From Drosophila miranda (taxonomy: Eukaryota > Arthropoda > Insecta > Diptera > Drosophilidae), in NCBI RefSeq assembly GCF_003369915.1, contig NC_046674.1, positions 3,534,001 through 3,598,000 on the forward strand: a DNA stretch of 64,000 nucleotides, given 5' to 3'. How positions within the stretch are numbered: the stretch's first letter is position 1; every line of letters begins with the position of its first letter. Made by a program: the position numbers and the translations under genes. This document shows, one piece after another, positions 60,149 through 64,000 of this stretch. The notes beneath the pieces were generated by a model, which had not been told where the DNA came from, did not search any database, and saw only the letters and a list, made by a program, of their open reading frames with translations.

Positions 60149-61085
60149 TCTTGTGGATTCTCTTGCAGCTGCAATGATGATAGCTCCACTAGATTGTTGA
60201 TCTGCTCTTTATGAAGTCCCACTATCGACTAACCAAACGGAACTGAGCTTAACGAAGCACTCAGATCGGACTCGGACACAGAGAGAGTCTCTCGCGAGAG
60301 TATTTTACCCATATAAATGGAACCGAACGGCCCGCTTAAAATGAGTGCACTCTTTCGCATGCTGAGAGAAGTATAGAGAAAAAAGAGAGAAAGAGAATAC
60401 AGAGGGAATAATACAGTGTCTGCGCATGCTCTCCGTACGTACCCCAGTCACGGCAAACTGTTATATTAATTAAGTTAATTGTAGCGCTTTTCAGGCCCTG
60501 ATCATCCAATCGCGCGCGCAACGCCCGCACAATGCGAATGAAGCGAGGCGCGTAAATGGAGCTCGCACTCTTTCCCTGCCCATCCCATCCCATCCCATCC
60601 CAAGCCCCGCCACCCACAACCTTCCGCTACCCCTTTTGACCCACGAGTCTTGGTGTCAATTGAGTGTGTGTCCGCTCCGAGTTGACCGTCAATTAAACGA
60701 GTGGCTGTGCTGCCTGCACCAAAAAGCCAGCCAAGAGGCAGCAGACCAAACAAATATAATAGCCAAACCGATCTAGAGCGAGGCTTGAGTGAATCGGATT
60801 GAATCGGAGTGAAGCTCGAATGGAACTTCGTGAATTAGAATGGGGATGAGTCAAGAAAACATCGCCGGACTTGTGAATTAAATCTTTGCCTATGGCAGCT
60901 TAATGTCTCTGTTGCTGTGATTCCGTTTATTAGCATTGATTATGCTATTAATGTACGCTGCGTGCACGACATTTCATTTGTGTGGAGACGTAAAATTACA
61001 ATTTTTAAAAGAAATATTCAAAAAAATGAATTACAAAATTCGTATTATATATTTAATAGTCATGTAAGCGAAAGGGAGTTCTCCT
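60149..61085. other. Intergenic between the lipocalin-like gene and Tequila
   Basis: Contains the presumed promoter of the lipocalin-like gene (a minus-strand TTTATATGG lies at about 60311-60318) and the Tequila 3' UTR (minus-strand AATAAA at 60926-60931, 155 bp past the stop). CCATC pentamers occur at about 60579-60601. An open frame at 60336-60617 is not supported. Confidence 0.4.
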
Positions 61086-64000
61086 CTAAAATCGCAACAA
61101 GCTCTCATTGATCTTCTCGTAGATCCAATCGATATAATGGTTCACACGGACATAGACACCTGGTCTATTTATGTAGCCGCAGTGCTGGCCCCACGATATG
61201 AGGCCATACAAGGTTTCGCCATCTGCAAATGGTTTAATTAGTCATAAGGATCTTTGGATTGGCTTAGAGAAGGATATTTTACCATCATCAGAACAGACGA
61301 GCGGACCGCCAGAGTCGCCCTCGCAGGCATCTACACTCTCGTCCATAGAACCAGCACAGAACATACCTGCAACAAGGCAAAAGATTGGAATGTGTTTCTA
61401 AAAGACTTAGTTTTAGTTAAAAGTACCTTCCGACATGGCTGAGCCATAGACTTTCGATTGCTTGCAGGTTTCATCTGGCAAAATGGGCAGCTCCGCAGAT
61501 CTCAGTACTTGAGAAGGAGCTGAAAAGAGGAAGGAATCGGAAATGAATCGGATGCGGATGCAGGAAAACTCTGATTTATAGCCCGACTTACTGGAAACTC
61601 CAGATTTGATAGAGCCCCAGCCGGAAATTGTGCAATTTCGATTGCCTTGGAAAACCACATTCTTGTCCGGCAGACAGATGGGCTGGACATAGTCGCTGAA
61701 CTTCAGGGGACGCTTCAGCACCACCACAGCGATGTCGTTGTTCATGTGAGTGCCGTCGCGGAACTTCTCGTGCGTGTACCACTTCTCAATGAAAGTGTCC
61801 ACCTCGGAGGACTCGGCAATGTTGGCATAGTGATCTCCCACCCGCACAAAGTACGCATCCTTTGCGTTGCCATAGAGACAGTGGGCGGCTGTGAGTAGAT
61901 GGCGCTTGGAGATCACCACGGCCCCGCACCAGTGACTGGAGATACCGCCACGTCCTCGTGTTCGAATGGTGGCCTGCCACGGATGACGACCCCGACGCGC
62001 CGTCTTGCCCTTCACCACACGCTCCCCGCTATGAGCATACTCATCCGACAAATCGTCCTTGAAGATGCCACAGCGGCGAGGAGAGCGCATGGCACGGCTG
62101 GACCGCTCCCACAGGCCAATGTCGGAGTAGGACAGGGCTGCGCTTTTCTTTGATTCACCCTGCTTCAGCGCTTTGAGGCGGCTTGCTGATCGAGGAGGTG
62201 GTCCTGCCGAGCAATGCAGGGCCACATCCTCGGTGTGATTGCAGTTGTGGTCGCCCCAGTTCCAGTGGCTGCATTTGTCGATGCTGCTCTCATTGCCAAA
62301 GCACATCACCTGATCCAGCCAAATGGGTCCGTTTCCATGGCCAAAGATGTTATTCTCCAGTTTCTGTGGGTTTTCAAGGGAAAAGATCTTTCACTAGCAT
62401 TCACTAGAATTCTCTACTTAACTGCCTTACCGCTGGTCCATAGTAGCCCAAGGAATTGCATGCCACCTGGGCAGACTTTAAGTTGAAGTCATCATCGCAC
62501 ACGCTACCCCACACGCCATGGTATTTGACTTCCAGTCGGCCTTCATTGGAGCTGCGACCTCCCTCCAAACGAAACTCCACAGGAGCCTGTGTGGGAATGA
62601 TCATCATTAGATTGCATTGGGGATACTTCTCCACCTGTGTTTAACCCACCTGACAAACGGTCGGGCTTTCGTCCGACTTATCTGCACAGTCCGCAGTATG
62701 GTCGCAAACGAAGGCTGGCGGTATGCACTCCTTGGAGGTCTGACAGAGCCAGTAGTTGTTCGGACACTTCATCATGGGGACCTTGCAGGCAACGCCGGCC
62801 ACCTCATCGACTCCACAATTGTGGACGCCCCAGCCCTTGAAGTTGCAATCCTTCAGCATCGTTTCGTTGCCCTGGCACTCGACCTCGTCCATGGCGTAGT
62901 TAAAGTTCTGATCGGCAGGAGCATAAAAGGAGCTACCGCGGACCTCTTGGGCACCCAACTTGTAGCCCAGCTCCCGACACACCACATCGGCGTCCCTTAG
63001 CCCGAACTTGTCATCGCACACATAGCCCCACTGGCCATTGACTGGAAAATGGTAATGGTTAAGTATACACTTCATTCTCTTGGTTTATCTACTCACTTTT
63101 GACTGATATCCGACCCATGTGCGGCATCTCTCCGCCGGTCAGACGCACCTCGTAGCCCAAGTGATTGCAGTTGCTCTCGTCTTGGCGATTTCCACAGTGG
63201 TTAAAGCCATCACAGACAGAGTCCTGCGGCACGCAGATTCCGTTCTGGCAATCGAATTCGCAGGTTTCATTGAAGGAGCTTCGCACATCTATTCTGGATG
63301 TGACAGACTCGGCATTCGGATTAGTCATCATCTTCCAGTCGGTCTCCTTCTCCGGCTGCTGATGTTCGGGGAGTTCCCATTCGGGTAAGGTTTCCTTTTT
63401 AGGGAAGGGATTGGGCATCTTCGGATGACGACGATGGAAATCGGGGCTGTGCTCGTGGTGTCTGTGTGGATTGTGGTGATGAGAGTAAGGGGGAGGATGG
63501 TTGTGTTTTTGGAGGGAGAGCGGATCGAGGAGATTTGGATGGCGTCTGTGGAAGTCACGACTGTGACCGGACGCGTGCCAATTGATTGTGGTTGTTTCGA
63601 TTTCCGCTCTGCGGGTGCTCCGATGGAAGTCAGTCGGGGATTGGTACGTGGTGGGATCTATGGTCTGCTCGGTTCGGGCCGTTTCCCCGGCATCTGGAAA
63701 AACAGAGTAGTCGTCAGTTAGGTCCAAGCTCTCCTGTTCCCCGGCTTTAATCAGTTCGGCGTCATCGTCTGGATTGGGTGTTGTGGTAGCTACTCTTTCA
63801 GGTATTGAAGTTATTGTTGTGGTGCTAGTAGTCGTTGAAGTGCTAGTGCTCGTTAGAGGTTTGCTAATCACAGAGACTATCGCCGATTCTGCCTGCTTGG
63901 CCTGTCTCTCCTGGGCATTGCCACTGTGATTGAAGTAAGGACGTAGCATAAGCTTCAGAGCCTCACTGATGGCCAGTTGGGAGACTGGATCAGCCGGTGT
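61086..64000 (-). CDS. Teq: Tequila (neurotrypsin-like) mosaic serine protease, 3' part
   Basis: Seven exons (64000-63097 incomplete, 63041-62650, 62586-62431, 62363-61592, 61519-61427, 61366-61283, 61222-61086) give 845 residues in frame; the gene continues past the right edge, where the known protein has chitin-binding repeats. Order here: a Thr/Ser-rich and His-rich linker with repeated DFHRRHP, LDLa ([20 protein letters not shown]), SRCR, LDLa ([20 protein letters not shown]), SRCR, then a trypsin domain. Catalytic motifs are TAAHC, NNDIAVV and EGDSGGP; DACEGDS places Asp at the specificity-pocket position, so cleavage after Arg/Lys is expected. The activation site reads RVVKGK where RIVGG is usual. 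Secreted; in flies linked to long-term memory, and it resembles vertebrate PRSS12. Splice phases all match. Confidence 0.95.

Noticed and set aside
62617..63000. 127-codon plus-strand open frame
   Set aside because: Antisense shadow of the Tequila SRCR/LDLa exons.

Overview
This is an insect nuclear window, clearly Drosophila. Genes have short GT-AG introns of about 55-120 bp mixed with very long repeat-rich introns. Core promoters carry DRE, Motif 1/6 and TATA+Inr elements. The recognisable orthologues are pix/ABCE1, Srp68, a GALK2-type kinase, Use1, dihydropteridine reductase, boule and Tequila. Protein-level differences from D. melanogaster and the unfamiliar repeat families suggest another species; an obscura-group fly is my guess, at low confidence.

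Layout. 0-17 kb is a gene-dense housekeeping block: pix (-) and Srp68 (+) share a divergent promoter with three DREs; an ecdysteroid-kinase-like gene (-) converges on Srp68; a small secreted-protein gene (+) converges on a GALK2-type sugar kinase (-). At 13.4-14.1 kb lies a decayed partial copy of an LRP5/6 (arrow-like) receptor gene. Then comes Use1 (+) converging on Dhpr (-), with related repeat blocks in opposite orientation on either side (14.3-14.93 kb and 17.34-18.48 kb).

19.5-56 kb is mostly the boule locus (+), a DAZ-family RNA-binding protein gene. A probable noncoding first exon near 19.6-20.1 kb is followed by about 17.6 kb of microsatellite-rich intron. Seven coding exons lie at 38.26-50.25 kb; a 5 kb intron interrupts the RRM and a 5.6 kb intron precedes the Gln-rich last exon. 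About 6 kb of AT-rich sequence follows, part of which is probably 3' UTR.

56.4-64 kb holds three minus-strand genes: a 70-codon small ORF with a TATA box and upstream GATA sites, a lipocalin-like protein with signal peptide and GPI-type tail, and the 3' half of Tequila (LDLa-SRCR-LDLa-SRCR-trypsin), which runs off the right edge.

Exon boundaries were set by eye from GT/AG sites, preserved reading phase and family similarity. Every multi-exon model listed sums to a whole number of codons. No tRNA, rRNA, CRISPR array or intact transposon was recognised.
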